From: Psychrobacillus sp. FSL H8-0483
GTDB taxonomy: Bacteria > Bacillota > Bacilli > Bacillales_A > Planococcaceae
Assembly: GCF_038637725.1 (NCBI RefSeq)
Contig: NZ_CP152052.1
Location: 1,161,501-1,225,500, forward strand
Length of the DNA: 64,000 nt
Reading direction: 5' to 3'
How positions within the stretch are numbered: the stretch's first letter is position 1; each line of letters begins with the position of its first letter. The notes below the pieces were generated by a model that ran no database searches, was not told where the DNA came from, and saw nothing but the letters and a program-made list of their open reading frames with translations. Shown here piece after piece: positions 27,885 to 37,653 of this stretch. The translations under genes were made by a program, and so were the position numbers.

Positions 27885-28070
27885 CTATAACAATCCTTGT
27901 TCACGCATTTTTTTCTTTGTCTTAAAACCAAATCCCATAACGACAAAAAGTAAAGCAAGAAACAGGAAAATTAGAGGAATATTGCGAAGTGCGATTGCGA
28001 TTCCAATAAGTGCCATCGATAAAATTGCACCAAAAGAATATAGAACAAAAATCCATTTTACATTACCCAA
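27885..28070 (-). CDS. YlaF-like small membrane protein (DUF5325)
   Basis: 61-residue protein with two transmembrane helices (about residues 5-25 and 31-50) and a basic tail FKTKKKMREQGLL that resembles YlaF of B. subtilis. The start is taken as TTG at 28070, because GGAGGT lies 7 bp ahead. The earlier in-frame TTG at 28085 is part of the ribosome site itself. It is divergent from typA, as in B. subtilis. Function unknown. Confidence 0.78.
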   Translation of the reverse strand: MGNVKWIFVLYSFGAILSMALIGIAIALRNIPLIFLFLALLFVVMGFGFKTKKKMREQGLL

Positions 28071-28124
28071 AATGATTACCTCCAAAAAAAATATTGAAAA
28101 ATATTATTACTTTAGTGCTACTTG

Positions 28125-28133
28125 TGATATAAT
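28125..28133 (+). promoter_or_regulatory. Extended -10 promoter of typA
   Basis: TGATATAAT (extended -10 TG-N-TATAAT) about 40 bp upstream of the typA start. No good -35 is visible at normal spacing. Confidence 0.55.
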
Positions 28134-28174
28134 AGCACAGTTATGGACTCGAAAAAAGAATATGGAGTGGAAAA

Positions 28175-30022
28175 ATGACAAATTTACGTCAAGATATAAG
28201 AAACATTGCAATTATAGCACACGTTGACCATGGGAAAACGACATTAGTTGACCAATTATTAAAACAATCAGGTACTTTCCGTTCAAATGAACACGTTGAA
28301 GAACGTGCGATGGACTCGAATGATATCGAGCGTGAACGCGGTATTACGATTTTAGCTAAAAATACAGCAGTAGACTATCATGGTACACGTATCAATATTC
28401 TTGATACGCCTGGACATGCTGACTTCGGCGGTGAAGTAGAACGTATTTTAAAAATGGTAGATGGAGTTTTATTAGTAGTAGATGCATATGAAGGTTGTAT
28501 GCCTCAAACACGTTTCGTATTGAAAAAAGCGTTAGAACAAAAATTAACTCCTATCGTTGTAGTAAACAAAGTAGATAAAGATTCAGCTCGTCCACTAGAA
28601 GTAGTAGATGAAGTTTTAGAATTATTCATAGAATTAGGTGCTGATGAAGACCAACTAGAATTCCCAGTTGTTTATGCTTCAGGTGTAAATGGTACTTCTT
28701 CACTAGATGCAGATCCTGCTAACCAAGAAGAAAACATGAAATCTCTATTCGAATTGGTTATTAAAGAAATCCCAGCACCAGTTGATAATTCAGAAGATCC
28801 ATTACAATTCCAAGTAGCATTACTTGACTATAATGATTATGTAGGTCGTATTGGTATTGGTCGTGTATTCCGCGGGACAGTTGAAGTAGGTCAACAGGTT
28901 TCTTTGATGAAACTAGATGGTAAAGTTAAAAACTATCGTGTAACAAAATTATTCGGTTTCTTCGGTTTAAAACGTGAAGAAATTCAATCGGCAAAGGCTG
29001 GAGATTTAATTGCAATTTCTGGTATGGAGGATATTAACGTAGGTGAAACAATTTGTCCTACAGATCATCCAGATGCTTTAACGCCATTACGTATTGATGA
29101 ACCAACATTACAAATGACATTCTTAACAAATAACTCACCATTCGCTGGTCGCGAAGGTAAATGGGTTACATCACGTAAAATTGAAGAGCGCCTTCGTTCT
29201 CAATTACAAACGGACGTATCTTTACGTGTTGATGATACAGAATCTCCAGATGCATGGGTAGTTTCAGGTCGCGGAGAGCTTCATTTGTCGATTTTAATCG
29301 AAAATATGCGTCGTGAAGGTTATGAATTACAAGTATCAAAACCAGAAGTAATTATTCGTGAAATTGAAGGTAAAAAATGTGAGCCAGTTGAACGAGTTCA
29401 AATTGATGTACCTGAAGATTGTGTAGGTGCGATCATTGAATCAATGGGTACACGTAAAGGTGAAATGGTTGATATGGTCAACAGTGGAAATGGCCAAGTT
29501 CGTTTAATCTTTATGGTACCAGCTCGTGGATTAATTGGTTACTCGACAGAATTCATGTCACTAACAAAAGGTTTTGGTATTATTAACCATACGTTCGATA
29601 GCTATCAGCCGGTAGTTGCAGGTCGTGTTGGTGGACGTCACCAAGGTGTACTTGTTTCTATGGAAACTGGTAAATCAACTACTTACGGTATGATGGGGAT
29701 TGAAGACCGCGGTACATTATTCGTAGAACCAGGTACTGAAATCTACGAAGGTATGATTGTTGGTGAAAATACTCGTGATGCTGATATCACTGTTAACATT
29801 ACAAAAATGAAACAAAAAACAAACATTCGTTCAGCTAACAAAGACCAAACGAACGTTATTAAAAAACCTCGTATCTTAAGTCTTGAAGAAGCATTAGAGT
29901 TCTTAGGTGATGACGAGTACCTAGAAGTAACGCCTGAATCAATTCGCTTACGCAAAAAGATTCTAGAGAAGAGTGAACGTGAACGTGTTACAAAGAAAAA
30001 GAAAAGTGCAGAACTTGAATAG
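28175..30022 (+). CDS. typA: Ribosome-associated translational GTPase TypA/BipA
   Basis: 615-residue translation-factor GTPase that helps 50S assembly under stress, notably cold. G motifs: AHVDHGKTT (G1), RGITI (G2), [11 protein letters not shown] (G3), VVNKVDKD (G4). Domain II, EF-G domain III and V-like parts and the BipA-specific C-terminal domain follow. Full length. ATG follows TGGAGTGG. The downstream ylaH-like gene starts 21 bp later, as in the ylaG-ylaH order of B. subtilis. Confidence 0.96.
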   Translation: MTNLRQDIRNIAIIAHVDHGKTTLVDQLLKQSGTFRSNEHVEERAMDSNDIERERGITILAKNTAVDYHGTRINILDTPGHADFGGEVERILKMVDGVLLVVDAYEGCMPQTRFVLKKALEQKLTPIVVVNKVDKDSARPLEVVDEVLELFIELGADEDQLEFPVVYASGVNGTSSLDADPANQEENMKSLFELVIKEIPAPVDNSEDPLQFQVALLDYNDYVGRIGIGRVFRGTVEVGQQVSLMKLDGKVKNYRVTKLFGFFGLKREEIQSAKAGDLIAISGMEDINVGETICPTDHPDALTPLRIDEPTLQMTFLTNNSPFAGREGKWVTSRKIEERLRSQLQTDVSLRVDDTESPDAWVVSGRGELHLSILIENMRREGYELQVSKPEVIIREIEGKKCEPVERVQIDVPEDCVGAIIESMGTRKGEMVDMVNSGNGQVRLIFMVPARGLIGYSTEFMSLTKGFGIINHTFDSYQPVVAGRVGGRHQGVLVSMETGKSTTYGMMGIEDRGTLFVEPGTEIYEGMIVGENTRDADITVNITKMKQKTNIRSANKDQTNVIKKPRILSLEEALEFLGDDEYLEVTPESIRLRKKILEKSERERVTKKKKSAELE

Positions 30023-30043
30023 GAACTGAAAGGGTGAATAACC

Positions 30044-30376
30044 TTGGAGGAACAGCAATTCGTACTTGATAGAATGTCTAGTATTTCGCGTTTTATTTAC
30101 GAGACAATGCCATCATTCGATATAGCGGGTTATGTATTATTTTTAGTCATTTTTTTACTATCCTTACTTGTGTACAAGCTTGGATTTGCGAAAAAATTAC
30201 ATTTCAAACAAAACTTAGTCATTTATCTTTTCTTATTATTAGGATGTTTAATGTTGACATTTTTAGCGTTTTTCCTTCCGGTTGTAGAGGGATTAATCGT
30301 AGCAGCCTTAATTTTAATTGTTTATAAGATTCGATTACGACTCGAAAAAAGAAACAGCTCCACTACCTTAAGGTAG
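30044..30376 (+). CDS. YlaH-like membrane protein
   Basis: 110-residue protein with three predicted transmembrane segments (about residues 28-46, 56-76 and 80-98) and the core VYKLGFAKKLHFKQNLVIYLF followed by FFLPVVEGLIVAALILIVYKIRL, as in the YlaH family. Function unknown. The start is TTG at 30044 after GAAAGGGTG. The next in-frame ATG at 30074 has no better site. It probably shares the typA transcript and ends in a strong terminator. Confidence 0.8.
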   Translation: MEEQQFVLDRMSSISRFIYETMPSFDIAGYVLFLVIFLLSLLVYKLGFAKKLHFKQNLVIYLFLLLGCLMLTFLAFFLPVVEGLIVAALILIVYKIRLRLEKRNSSTTLR

Positions 30377-30392
30377 TGGAGTTGTTTTTTTA
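30353..30392 (+). terminator. Terminator of typA-ylaH
   Basis: Stem CTCCACTACCTT / AAGGTAGTGGAG overlapping the last ylaH codons, followed by TTGTTTTTTT. Confidence 0.9.
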
Positions 30393-30534
30393 TATGATTA
30401 GAAAGTATATAAAATCGATGTGCCTTGAACTCAGTGTTCATGGTAGTCGGAAGAATAAAAAACTATCATGGATTACATGCAAAACAAAGTTATTAATCTG
30501 ATAGCAAGAAATATATATTTTAAGCGAAATAAAG

Positions 30535-30660
30535 TATAGTTGATTCCCGCTATAGGCAGACGCTTTCCGCGGGGGGGGGAGCGAAAAGCCATCACCGCCT
30601 GCCGCTACTATCAACGTGATAAATGTTCGTATTTAATGACAAAGTACTATTTATGAAATT
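30535..30660 (+). repeat. Family B repeat, short form, copy B3
   Basis: Contains GATTCCCGCTATAGGC, AGACGCTTTCCGCGGGG and AAGCCATCACCGCC, then a tail TTTAATGACAAAGTACTATT. The same combination recurs at 62.72-62.85 kb. It lacks the hairpin module. Confidence 0.65.
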
Positions 30661-30676
30661 AACTCAAAACAGAACA

Positions 30677-31002
30677 TATGACAAAAAATAGTTAGCATAC
30701 AACTTATATAGTTGCAAAAGAGCTCCCGAAATTGCATCTCGGGAGCTTTCAACATAAGTAAGGATTAATCTATTCTCTCAATTATCCAAAACAGCACTTA
30801 CCTATTGCCTAAAGTTGCAGGAGGGTAACTTTAGGACGAAAGCCGCAAGATTATAGAAAAGGAGAGTAGAATCGTGATGCTCGTCACGATCCCACCCTCC
30901 TAAAAATTACTCGGTAATGATTTGGCTAAAGTCCATTCCAAAGCAATCTGGAAATTCTGCGAACAGGTTTGTACTTAAAGGGCACGATTAGCGCTTTTCT
31001 TA
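30677..31002 (-). repeat. Family A structured repeat, copy A3
   Basis: About 326 bp from TATGACAAAAAATAGTTAGC to GCGCTTTTCTTA. It holds two hairpins: GCTCCCGA / TCGGGAGC (30722-30749) and a central stem with ATCGTGA / TCACGAT. It shares layout with A2 but differs in sequence at paired positions. No gene abuts its right end; a family B copy follows. Confidence 0.7.
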
Positions 31003-31008
31003 TAGAAT

Positions 31009-31319
31009 AAGAAAGTATATAATTTTCCGTTCCATTAATCCAGTGTTTCAGATATTTTGGAGAAAAAGAAAGAATCAATACTACTGTTGATTTCCGTTAT
31101 AGGCGGACGCTTTCCGCGGGGTGAGCGATGAGCCATCACCGTAGCTCACGCGTCCGTTGTGATGTCTCATCTGTCTCAATCATCCCGCTGGAGGCGCCGC
31201 CTTCCACTACAATCAAGTAAAATGTTTTCAATTCAATCATAAAAGATAGGACAACTAAAAGATAAGGAAGTATATAGTTTTTGAGTGCATAAAGTCACTG
31301 GTACTTTGAACGATAGGAA
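31009..31319 (+). repeat. Family B repeat, copy B4, with shared flank (composite island 2, left part)
   Basis: Matches 22371-22676 at both ends, with the GGCGGACGCTTTCCGCGGGG core and the 31201-31319 flank. It differs in the middle, where the hairpin module is absent. Confidence 0.7.
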
Positions 31320-31427
31320 AATACAGAGGATTATATACAAGGTAAGGTAGACAGGATGGATCTGTTAGCTAGCAAGAATCTTTAAGAAGAGCAATTCTGC
31401 TAATTTTCTTCTACTGGTAAAAGAGTA

Positions 31428-31754
31428 TATGACCAAAAAATAGTTAGCATCTATTGTTTAGAAGAGTACTAGAGCACCCGAAATTGCATCTTTGGGTGCT
31501 TCCTTTATGAGTTGGAAAGCATCTTTTCACTCATTATCCAAAAAGATTTTAACCTTATTCGTACTGTTGAAGGAGGGCGACGGACAGACAAACGCCATAA
31601 GATTACCGAAAAAAGAGAGGCTGGTCGTGACGTCAGTCACGACCAGCCTCTCTTAAAAATCAATCGGTAATGATATAGCAATAGATCTGTCCAAAGACCT
31701 CCGAAAGCGAGACAAAACAGGTATTGCACTTAAAGGGCACTTGCGCTTTTCTTA
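31428..31754 (-). repeat. Family A structured repeat, copy A2 (complete)
   Basis: 327 bp. Hairpin 1 is GCACCCGA / TTTGGGTGC. The central stem of at least 17 bp (31614-31653 region) is followed on the minus strand by TCTCTTTTTTC, giving an intrinsic terminator. The element ends directly at the stop codon of the ylaI-like gene (31755-31757). The whole 30377-31754 gap consists of repeats; no gene was accepted in it. Confidence 0.75.
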
Positions 31755-31958
31755 TTAAAATTCATTTTCGATTAAACGGGAGCTTTTATAAAAGATAAAT
31801 TTTCCTGTTGCCAATCGTTTGTTTGTTTTTTCTTCTATACGGTCATGACATTCTTTGCACATATACGTATGAATAGGGCGATTTCTAAGTTTTTTTGCAA
31901 GCGGTAAGTCATCAGGAAGTTCGTCAATTCGTTCGCAAATGACACATTGGACTTTCAT
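31755..31958 (-). CDS. YlaI-like zinc-ribbon protein (DUF2197)
   Basis: 67-residue protein with CVIC at residues 5-8 and CKEC at about 34-37, forming a four-Cys zinc knuckle, and the family core PDDLPLAKKLRNRPIHTYMC. It resembles YlaI of B. subtilis. Function unknown. It starts 11 bp after the upstream gene on the same strand, with GGAGATG as ribosome site. Its stop codon is immediately followed by repeat A2, which supplies the terminator. Confidence 0.82.
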   Translation of the reverse strand: MKVQCVICERIDELPDDLPLAKKLRNRPIHTYMCKECHDRIEEKTNKRLATGKFIFYKSSRLIENEF

Positions 31959-31969
31959 ATAGACATCTC

Positions 31970-32467
31970 CTATTCTATGCGGAATGCTTTGACAAATTTG
32001 ATTGGATTATTAATATTTGAACCGTCTTTTTTTAACACATGAACTGGACCATCTTCTTTAAGAGGCTTCCCTTTATGACTAAATTTTAATAATAAAGAAT
32101 CTAATTCCTCGAATGGAATAGAATGCTCACCCTCGGTTGTTTCAATAATAAGGGAAGTAGCATCCTTTAAGGGTTCAGCGTTAAAAATAAATTGCTTTAA
32201 ATCTATACCAAATGTACTTGTTAATACTTTTGTACGTTCATATTTCTTTTCAGTTTTTAATGTTGGGGGGGTGGTTGAACCTTCAATAATTTCACGAGAC
32301 CAGTGAGCGGAAGTAACTTTTGCATATTCTTCTAGTTCATCCTTGTACTCGTATTCACCAGAAAAAAAATCATCTAAATCAATTTTACGATCATCAAAAA
32401 TCCAAACTGTAGGGTCAAGCGTTATATTAAATTTAACTGCACCTTTAATAGGGATAATAAATTCCAA
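31970..32467 (-). CDS. Conserved hypothetical protein, YlaL-like
   Basis: 165-residue soluble protein, MEFIIPIKGAVKFNITLDP then VWIFDDRKIDLDDFF, and near the C-terminus KEDGPVHVLKKDGS and NPIKFVKAFRIE. It resembles YlaL-type proteins of Bacillus, sometimes labelled peptidyl-prolyl isomerase without evidence I can confirm. The last 50 residues also recall the end of sulfite-oxidase-like folds. Function unknown. The start is TTG at 32467 with GGAGG ahead. It is probably cotranscribed with the ylaI-like gene. Confidence 0.7.
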   Translation of the reverse strand: MEFIIPIKGAVKFNITLDPTVWIFDDRKIDLDDFFSGEYEYKDELEEYAKVTSAHWSREIIEGSTTPPTLKTEKKYERTKVLTSTFGIDLKQFIFNAEPLKDATSLIIETTEGEHSIPFEELDSLLLKFSHKGKPLKEDGPVHVLKKDGSNINNPIKFVKAFRIE

Positions 32468-32644
32468 AGAAATTGCCTCCTCTAAACTATCTATTCAATA
32501 TTAGTATACCGTTAAAATGAAAAGTTCAAAAGAATATTTCATTATTTCGGTAAGTTGAAAAAGAGAATACTTGCAATTCTTCTAGGCAAAAGATACACTT
32601 TAGGGAGATGAAGAACGATAAATAATAATAATGGGGGCGTCCTC

Positions 32645-32926
32645 ATGGATACTAATATACAACTCTCGTATCAAGATAAAGCGCTGGAGCTTTTGAAAAA
32701 AGATGCGGAAAAGATTGCACAACTGATAAAAGTGCAAATGGATAACTTAACGATGCCTCAATGTCCTCTTTATGAAGAGGTTTTGGACACTCAAATGTTT
32801 GGATTATCGCGTGAAATAGATTTTGCGGTAAAACTTGGGCTTTTGGAGAGAAGTGAGGGGAAAGAAATAATTGCTTCACTTGAACAAGAATTGTCCGTTT
32901 TACATGATATCCACACAGAAAAATAA
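32645..32926 (+). CDS. ylaN: UPF0358 family protein YlaN
   Basis: 93-residue helical protein. [42 protein letters not shown] and [12 protein letters not shown] match YlaN throughout. In B. subtilis and S. aureus YlaN is linked to iron homeostasis through the Fur regulator. It precedes ftsW, as in B. subtilis. ATG follows GGGGGCG. A terminator separates it from ftsW. Confidence 0.92.
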   Translation: MDTNIQLSYQDKALELLKKDAEKIAQLIKVQMDNLTMPQCPLYEEVLDTQMFGLSREIDFAVKLGLLERSEGKEIIASLEQELSVLHDIHTEK

Positions 32927-32931
32927 ATATT

Positions 32932-32965
32932 AAACTCAAACAAAGCTAATGTTTGAGTTTTTTTT
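32932..32965 (+). terminator. Terminator of ylaN
   Basis: Stem AAACTCAAAC / GTTTGAGTTT followed by TTTTT. Confidence 0.85.
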
Positions 32966-32992
32966 CTATCTAAAGAAATTGAGGTTTTTACC

Positions 32993-34156
32993 ATGATTAC
33001 ATATTTAAAACGATATTTACGTAATTTTGATTATCCACTATTTTTTGTTTATTTGGCATTGTGCTTGTTTGGATTAGTCATGATTTATAGTGCTAGTATG
33101 GGTTGGTCAGTTATAAAGTATGGACGGGAACCTGATTATTTTTTTAATAAGCAAAAATTAAATTTGCTATTGGCTTTTCCAGCTTTCTTTTTGGCTTCTA
33201 TTTTTCCTTATAAGCATTATAAAAGCAGATTCATGATGCAACTTATGTTATTAGTCATGTTTTCCTTATTATTTCTAGTCCACATTATTGGATCTGGTGG
33301 AGAAAGTGGATCTCAAAGTTGGATTTATTTGGGCTTTGGAAATATTCAACCTTCTGAAATTGCTAAAATAATCATAGTGTTATATTTTGCAGGTATATTT
33401 ACAAAAAAACACGAGAATGGGACGTTAAATAAATTAAACGAGTCAGTTGGACCGCCTTTGGTGGTATTGTTTTTTGTATTTGTTTCCATCATGATGGAAA
33501 CAGATGTTGGAAATACACTGATTATTAGCTTTGTTGCAATTTCAGTAATAGCATCAAGTGGAATTAAATTTAAATCATTTGCTAAAATAATTGGTTTGAT
33601 AAGCATAGTAATAACAATGGGCTTGTTTGCTATTTATGTCATGAAAGATGCTTTACTTACACCCCATCGTAGAGGAAGGTTAGAAGCCTTTTTTAATCCA
33701 TTTGACTATGAACAAGGATATGGATATCAGATTGTAAATGGCTATATCGCGATAGGTTCGGGCGGTCTAAAAGGTTTAGGGTTGGGAAATTCTAATCAAA
33801 AATTCGGTTATTTACCTGAACCACATACAGATTTTATAATGGCAATTATTGCAGAAGAACTTGGTATTTTTGGTGTATTATTTGTTTTATGTGGTTTGTT
33901 TTTTATTGTGTTTAAAGCGATATCGATTGCTATATCTACGAGAGATCCTCAAGCTCGAATGATTGCCGCTGGTATTGGAAGTATCATTGGTTTTCAGACA
34001 TTTGTTAATTTAGGTGGAATGTTGGGGATTATTCCACTTACTGGAGTTCCTCTTCCCTTTATTAGTTATGGAGGAACTTCCGTCATCATTTTATCTGCTG
34101 CTATTGGAATATTAATGAATGTTTCCATGTTTGTGAAGCACGAGAAAACAAAATGA
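32993..34156 (+). CDS. ftsW: Peptidoglycan glycosyltransferase FtsW (SEDS family)
   Basis: 387-residue polytopic SEDS protein that polymerises lipid II at the division septum. About ten membrane segments. Characteristic parts are MIYSASMGWSV in TM1, FNPFDYEQGYGYQIVNGYIAIG, the large loop GLGLGNSNQKFGYLPEPHTDF with the catalytic-loop residues, and IIPLTGVPLPFISYGG at the end. The place between ylaN and pycA and the length favour FtsW over RodA or SpoVE, but paralogue discrimination is by context. Confidence 0.9.
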   Translation: MITYLKRYLRNFDYPLFFVYLALCLFGLVMIYSASMGWSVIKYGREPDYFFNKQKLNLLLAFPAFFLASIFPYKHYKSRFMMQLMLLVMFSLLFLVHIIGSGGESGSQSWIYLGFGNIQPSEIAKIIIVLYFAGIFTKKHENGTLNKLNESVGPPLVVLFFVFVSIMMETDVGNTLIISFVAISVIASSGIKFKSFAKIIGLISIVITMGLFAIYVMKDALLTPHRRGRLEAFFNPFDYEQGYGYQIVNGYIAIGSGGLKGLGLGNSNQKFGYLPEPHTDFIMAIIAEELGIFGVLFVLCGLFFIVFKAISIAISTRDPQARMIAAGIGSIIGFQTFVNLGGMLGIIPLTGVPLPFISYGGTSVIILSAAIGILMNVSMFVKHEKTK

Positions 34157-34172
34157 TAAGGGGTGTAATGGG

Positions 34173-37100
34173 ATGAATAATATTAAAAAAATAGTCGTGG
34201 CAAACAGAGGGGAAATTGCTATTCGAATTTTTCGTGCTTGTACCGAGTTAAACTTACGTACTGTAGCGATTTATTCAAGAGAAGATAGTGGTTCATTTCA
34301 TCGTTTCAAATCGGACGAGTCTTACTTAGTTGGAGAAGGTAAAAAGCCGATAGATGCTTATTTAGATATTGAGGATATCATTCGCATTGCCAAAGAAAGT
34401 AAGGCTGATGCTATTCATCCTGGTTACGGTTTTTTATCAGAAAATGTTGATTTTGCTAGAAGCTGCGAAGAAGAAGGAATTATTTTTATCGGTCCTACTT
34501 CCCAACACTTAGATATGTTTGGTGACAAAGTAAAAGCGCGTGATCAAGCGGTAAAAGCGGGAATTCCTGTCATACCGGGTAGCGACGGCCCAGTAGAAAG
34601 TATAGAAGAAGTTCGTAGCTTTGGAGCAGCTCATGGATATCCTTTGATGATTAAAGCTTCTTTAGGTGGCGGAGGCCGAGGAATGCGTGTGGTTCAAACG
34701 GAAGATGATTTAGAAAGTGCGTACGAACGTGCTAAATCAGAGGCCAAAGCTGCATTTGGATCGGACGAAGTATATGTGGAGCGATTTATATATCAACCAA
34801 AGCATATTGAAGTGCAAATACTAGGAGATATAGAAGGTAATTTAATTCACCTATATGAACGGGATTGTTCGATTCAAAGAAGACATCAAAAGGTTGTAGA
34901 AATTGCACCATCCAATTCTTTAAATGCTGAACTTCGAGATAAAATATGTCAAGCTGCTGTTAAATTAATGAAAAATGTTTCATACGTAAATGCTGGTACT
35001 GTAGAATTTTTAGTAACAGATCATGAATTTTTCTTTATTGAAGTAAATCCACGTATTCAAGTAGAGCATACGATTACAGAGATGATTACGGGTATTGACA
35101 TTGTACATGCACAAATTAAAATCGCGGATGGTATAACATTACCAAGTGAAGAAATGGGGATCCCTAGTCAAGAAAATATTCCATTGTTTGGATTTGCTAT
35201 ACAATCACGTGTCACTACCGAAGATCCTTTAAATCATTTTATGCCGGATACAGGAAAGCTGATGGTTTATCGATCAGGTGGAGGATTTGGGGTGCGTCTG
35301 GATGCAGGTAACGGATTTCAAGGTGCTGTAATTACACCTTATTATGATTCATTACTCGTAAAGGTTTCAACATGGGGTATGTCATTTAAAGAGGCTGCAG
35401 CTAAAATGAATCGAAACTTACAGGAATTTAGAATACGTGGAATTAAAACTAATATTCCTTTTTTAGAAAATGTAGTGAAACATCCAAGTTTCATTTCTGG
35501 AAAGTTTAATACAAGTTTTATTGATTCAACACCAGAGTTATTTCTATTTCCAAAAAGGAAAGATAGAGGAACCAAATTATTAAACTATATTGGCAATGTC
35601 ACTGTTAATGGTTTTCCGGGTATTGAGAAAAAGTCAAAACCAATATTTGGTGCTGCTAGAATGCCGAATTTTGATATATCTCAAGCACCTCCAGTTGGAA
35701 CAAAACAAATTTTAGAACAACAAGGTGTTGAAGGAGTTATTAAGTGGGTGAAAGAGCAGCAAGGTGTCCTACTAACAGATACAACATTCCGTGATGCCCA
35801 TCAATCACTATTAGCAACTCGAGTTCGTTCTCATGATATGTTTGAAATTGCCAATCAATCAGCTCAAGGTATGCATAATTTATTCTCTTATGAAATGTGG
35901 GGAGGGGCTACCTTTGATGTGGCGTATCGTTTCTTAAAGGAGAATCCTTGGGATCGATTAATAAAAATGCGTGAAATGATTCCAAATGTACTATTCCAAA
36001 TGTTATTCCGCGGGGCTAACGCAGTAGGATATAAAAACTATCCTGATAATGTTATTCGTGATTTTATTCAAGAATCTGCAGAAGCTGGTATCGATGTTTT
36101 CCGAATTTTTGATAGCTTAAACTGGATCAAAGGAATGGAAGTTGCAATTGACGCAACAAGACAATCAGGAAAAATAGCAGAAGCAGCTATTTGTTACACA
36201 GGAGACATTTTAGATGATTCTCGCACAAAATATACCGTTCAATACTATAAAGAGATGGCGAAAGAATTAGAGGCTGCAGGTGCGCATATTTTAGCGATTA
36301 AAGATATGGCTGGATTATTAAAACCGGAAGCAGCATATCGTTTAGTGAGTGAGCTTAAAAGCACAGTGGATATCCCAATTCATCTGCATACACATGATAC
36401 AAGTGGTAATGGAATTTTCACTTATGCAAAAGCGATTGAAGCAGGAGTAGATATTGTAGATACTGCATTAGGTTCCATGGCAGGACTAACTTCTCAACCT
36501 AGCGCTAGCAGTTTAAGTTATGCAATGAAAGGCTCCAATCGAGAAGTGATTGGGGATGTAAATGCATTTGAAAAAATTTCCTATTACTGGGAGGATGTTC
36601 GGAAGTATTATCAAGTTTTCGAAAGTGGCATGATGAGTCCACATACGGAAATATATGTCCATGAAATGCCAGGTGGTCAATATAGTAATCTTCAGCAACA
36701 AGCTAAAGCAGTAGGTTTAGGTGAGAGATGGGAAGAAGTAAAAGAAATGTACTCTCGTGTCAATTTACTATTTGGAGATGTTGTGAAAGTTACTCCTTCA
36801 TCTAAAGTGGTAGGAGATATGGCTTTATTCATGGTACAAAACAACTTGGATGAAATTTCTGTCATTACAAGAGGGAAAACGATTGACTTCCCAGACTCGG
36901 TTATAGAATTTTTTGAAGGTTATATTGGTCAGCCGTATGGTGGTTTTCCAGCAGAGCTTCAAAAAGTCATTTTAAAGGATCGCCAAGCTATTATTGTCCG
37001 ACCAGGTGAGTTATTAGAGCCAGTTGATTTCGAAGCTGTAAAAGAGTTGTTATTTCATAAATTTGAGCGTCCAGTTACTAGCCAAGAAATTCTAGCTTAT

Positions 37101-37613
37101 ACACTGTATCCAAAAGTATTTGAAGAATACAGTGAGACAGAAAAGAATTTTGGTGACGTTTCTGTTTTAGACACACCAACTTTCTTATACGGTTTGAGAC
37201 TTGGAGAAGAGATTGAGGTAGAGATTGAAGTAGGGAAAACATTGATTATTAAATTAGTTTCCATTAGTAATCCAACTCATGATGGAAATAGAATAATTTA
37301 TTTTGAATTAAATGGACAACCACGTGAAATTTCCATTCTCGATATGAATATTGAAGTAAGTCACATTGCTAAACCAAAAGCGGATGTGACGAATGAACGA
37401 CATATTGGAGCAACAATGCCAGGAACTGTATTGAAAGTTGCAGTTGCCACTGGAAGTAAGGTAAAAAGAGGGCAACATTTACTTATTACGGAAGCAATGA
37501 AAATGGAAACAACGGTACAAGCTCCGTTTAATGGTATTGTGAAAGAAATCTATGTTGTAGCTGGAGAAGCTATTGCAACGGGTGATCTACTAATTGAAAT
37601 GGATAAGGAATAA
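34173..37613 (+). CDS. pycA: Pyruvate carboxylase
   Basis: Anaplerotic enzyme making oxaloacetate from pyruvate and bicarbonate with ATP, 1146 residues. Biotin carboxylase domain (about 1-455) with KASLGGGGRGMR glycine-rich ATP loop and EVNPRIQVEHT. Carboxyltransferase domain (about 535-805) with TTFRDAHQSLLATRVR and HLHTHDTSGNG metal site. Allosteric/PYC-OADA domain to about 1020. C-terminal biotinyl domain with EAMKMETTV. Full length, with no interruption. AAGGGGTG precedes the start, 16 bp after ftsW, and a strong terminator follows. Confidence 0.97.
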   Translation: MNNIKKIVVANRGEIAIRIFRACTELNLRTVAIYSREDSGSFHRFKSDESYLVGEGKKPIDAYLDIEDIIRIAKESKADAIHPGYGFLSENVDFARSCEEEGIIFIGPTSQHLDMFGDKVKARDQAVKAGIPVIPGSDGPVESIEEVRSFGAAHGYPLMIKASLGGGGRGMRVVQTEDDLESAYERAKSEAKAAFGSDEVYVERFIYQPKHIEVQILGDIEGNLIHLYERDCSIQRRHQKVVEIAPSNSLNAELRDKICQAAVKLMKNVSYVNAGTVEFLVTDHEFFFIEVNPRIQVEHTITEMITGIDIVHAQIKIADGITLPSEEMGIPSQENIPLFGFAIQSRVTTEDPLNHFMPDTGKLMVYRSGGGFGVRLDAGNGFQGAVITPYYDSLLVKVSTWGMSFKEAAAKMNRNLQEFRIRGIKTNIPFLENVVKHPSFISGKFNTSFIDSTPELFLFPKRKDRGTKLLNYIGNVTVNGFPGIEKKSKPIFGAARMPNFDISQAPPVGTKQILEQQGVEGVIKWVKEQQGVLLTDTTFRDAHQSLLATRVRSHDMFEIANQSAQGMHNLFSYEMWGGATFDVAYRFLKENPWDRLIKMREMIPNVLFQMLFRGANAVGYKNYPDNVIRDFIQESAEAGIDVFRIFDSLNWIKGMEVAIDATRQSGKIAEAAICYTGDILDDSRTKYTVQYYKEMAKELEAAGAHILAIKDMAGLLKPEAAYRLVSELKSTVDIPIHLHTHDTSGNGIFTYAKAIEAGVDIVDTALGSMAGLTSQPSASSLSYAMKGSNREVIGDVNAFEKISYYWEDVRKYYQVFESGMMSPHTEIYVHEMPGGQYSNLQQQAKAVGLGERWEEVKEMYSRVNLLFGDVVKVTPSSKVVGDMALFMVQNNLDEISVITRGKTIDFPDSVIEFFEGYIGQPYGGFPAELQKVILKDRQAIIVRPGELLEPVDFEAVKELLFHKFERPVTSQEILAYTLYPKVFEEYSETEKNFGDVSVLDTPTFLYGLRLGEEIEVEIEVGKTLIIKLVSISNPTHDGNRIIYFELNGQPREISILDMNIEVSHIAKPKADVTNERHIGATMPGTVLKVAVATGSKVKRGQHLLITEAMKMETTVQAPFNGIVKEIYVVAGEAIATGDLLIEMDKE

Positions 37614-37652
37614 AAAAAGGCTGTTTGACAAATCATTGTCAAACAGCCTTTT
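37613..37652. terminator. Bidirectional terminator between pycA and ctaA
   Basis: Stem AAGGCTGTTTGAC / GTCAAACAGCCTT with A and T tracts, between convergent genes. Confidence 0.92.
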
Positions 37653-37653
37653 A

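Noticed and set aside
30391-31754. A decayed coding gene in the 1.36-kb gap after ylaH
   Set aside because: All of it is explained by repeat families A and B and their flanks; no stretch translates into a recognisable protein in any frame.
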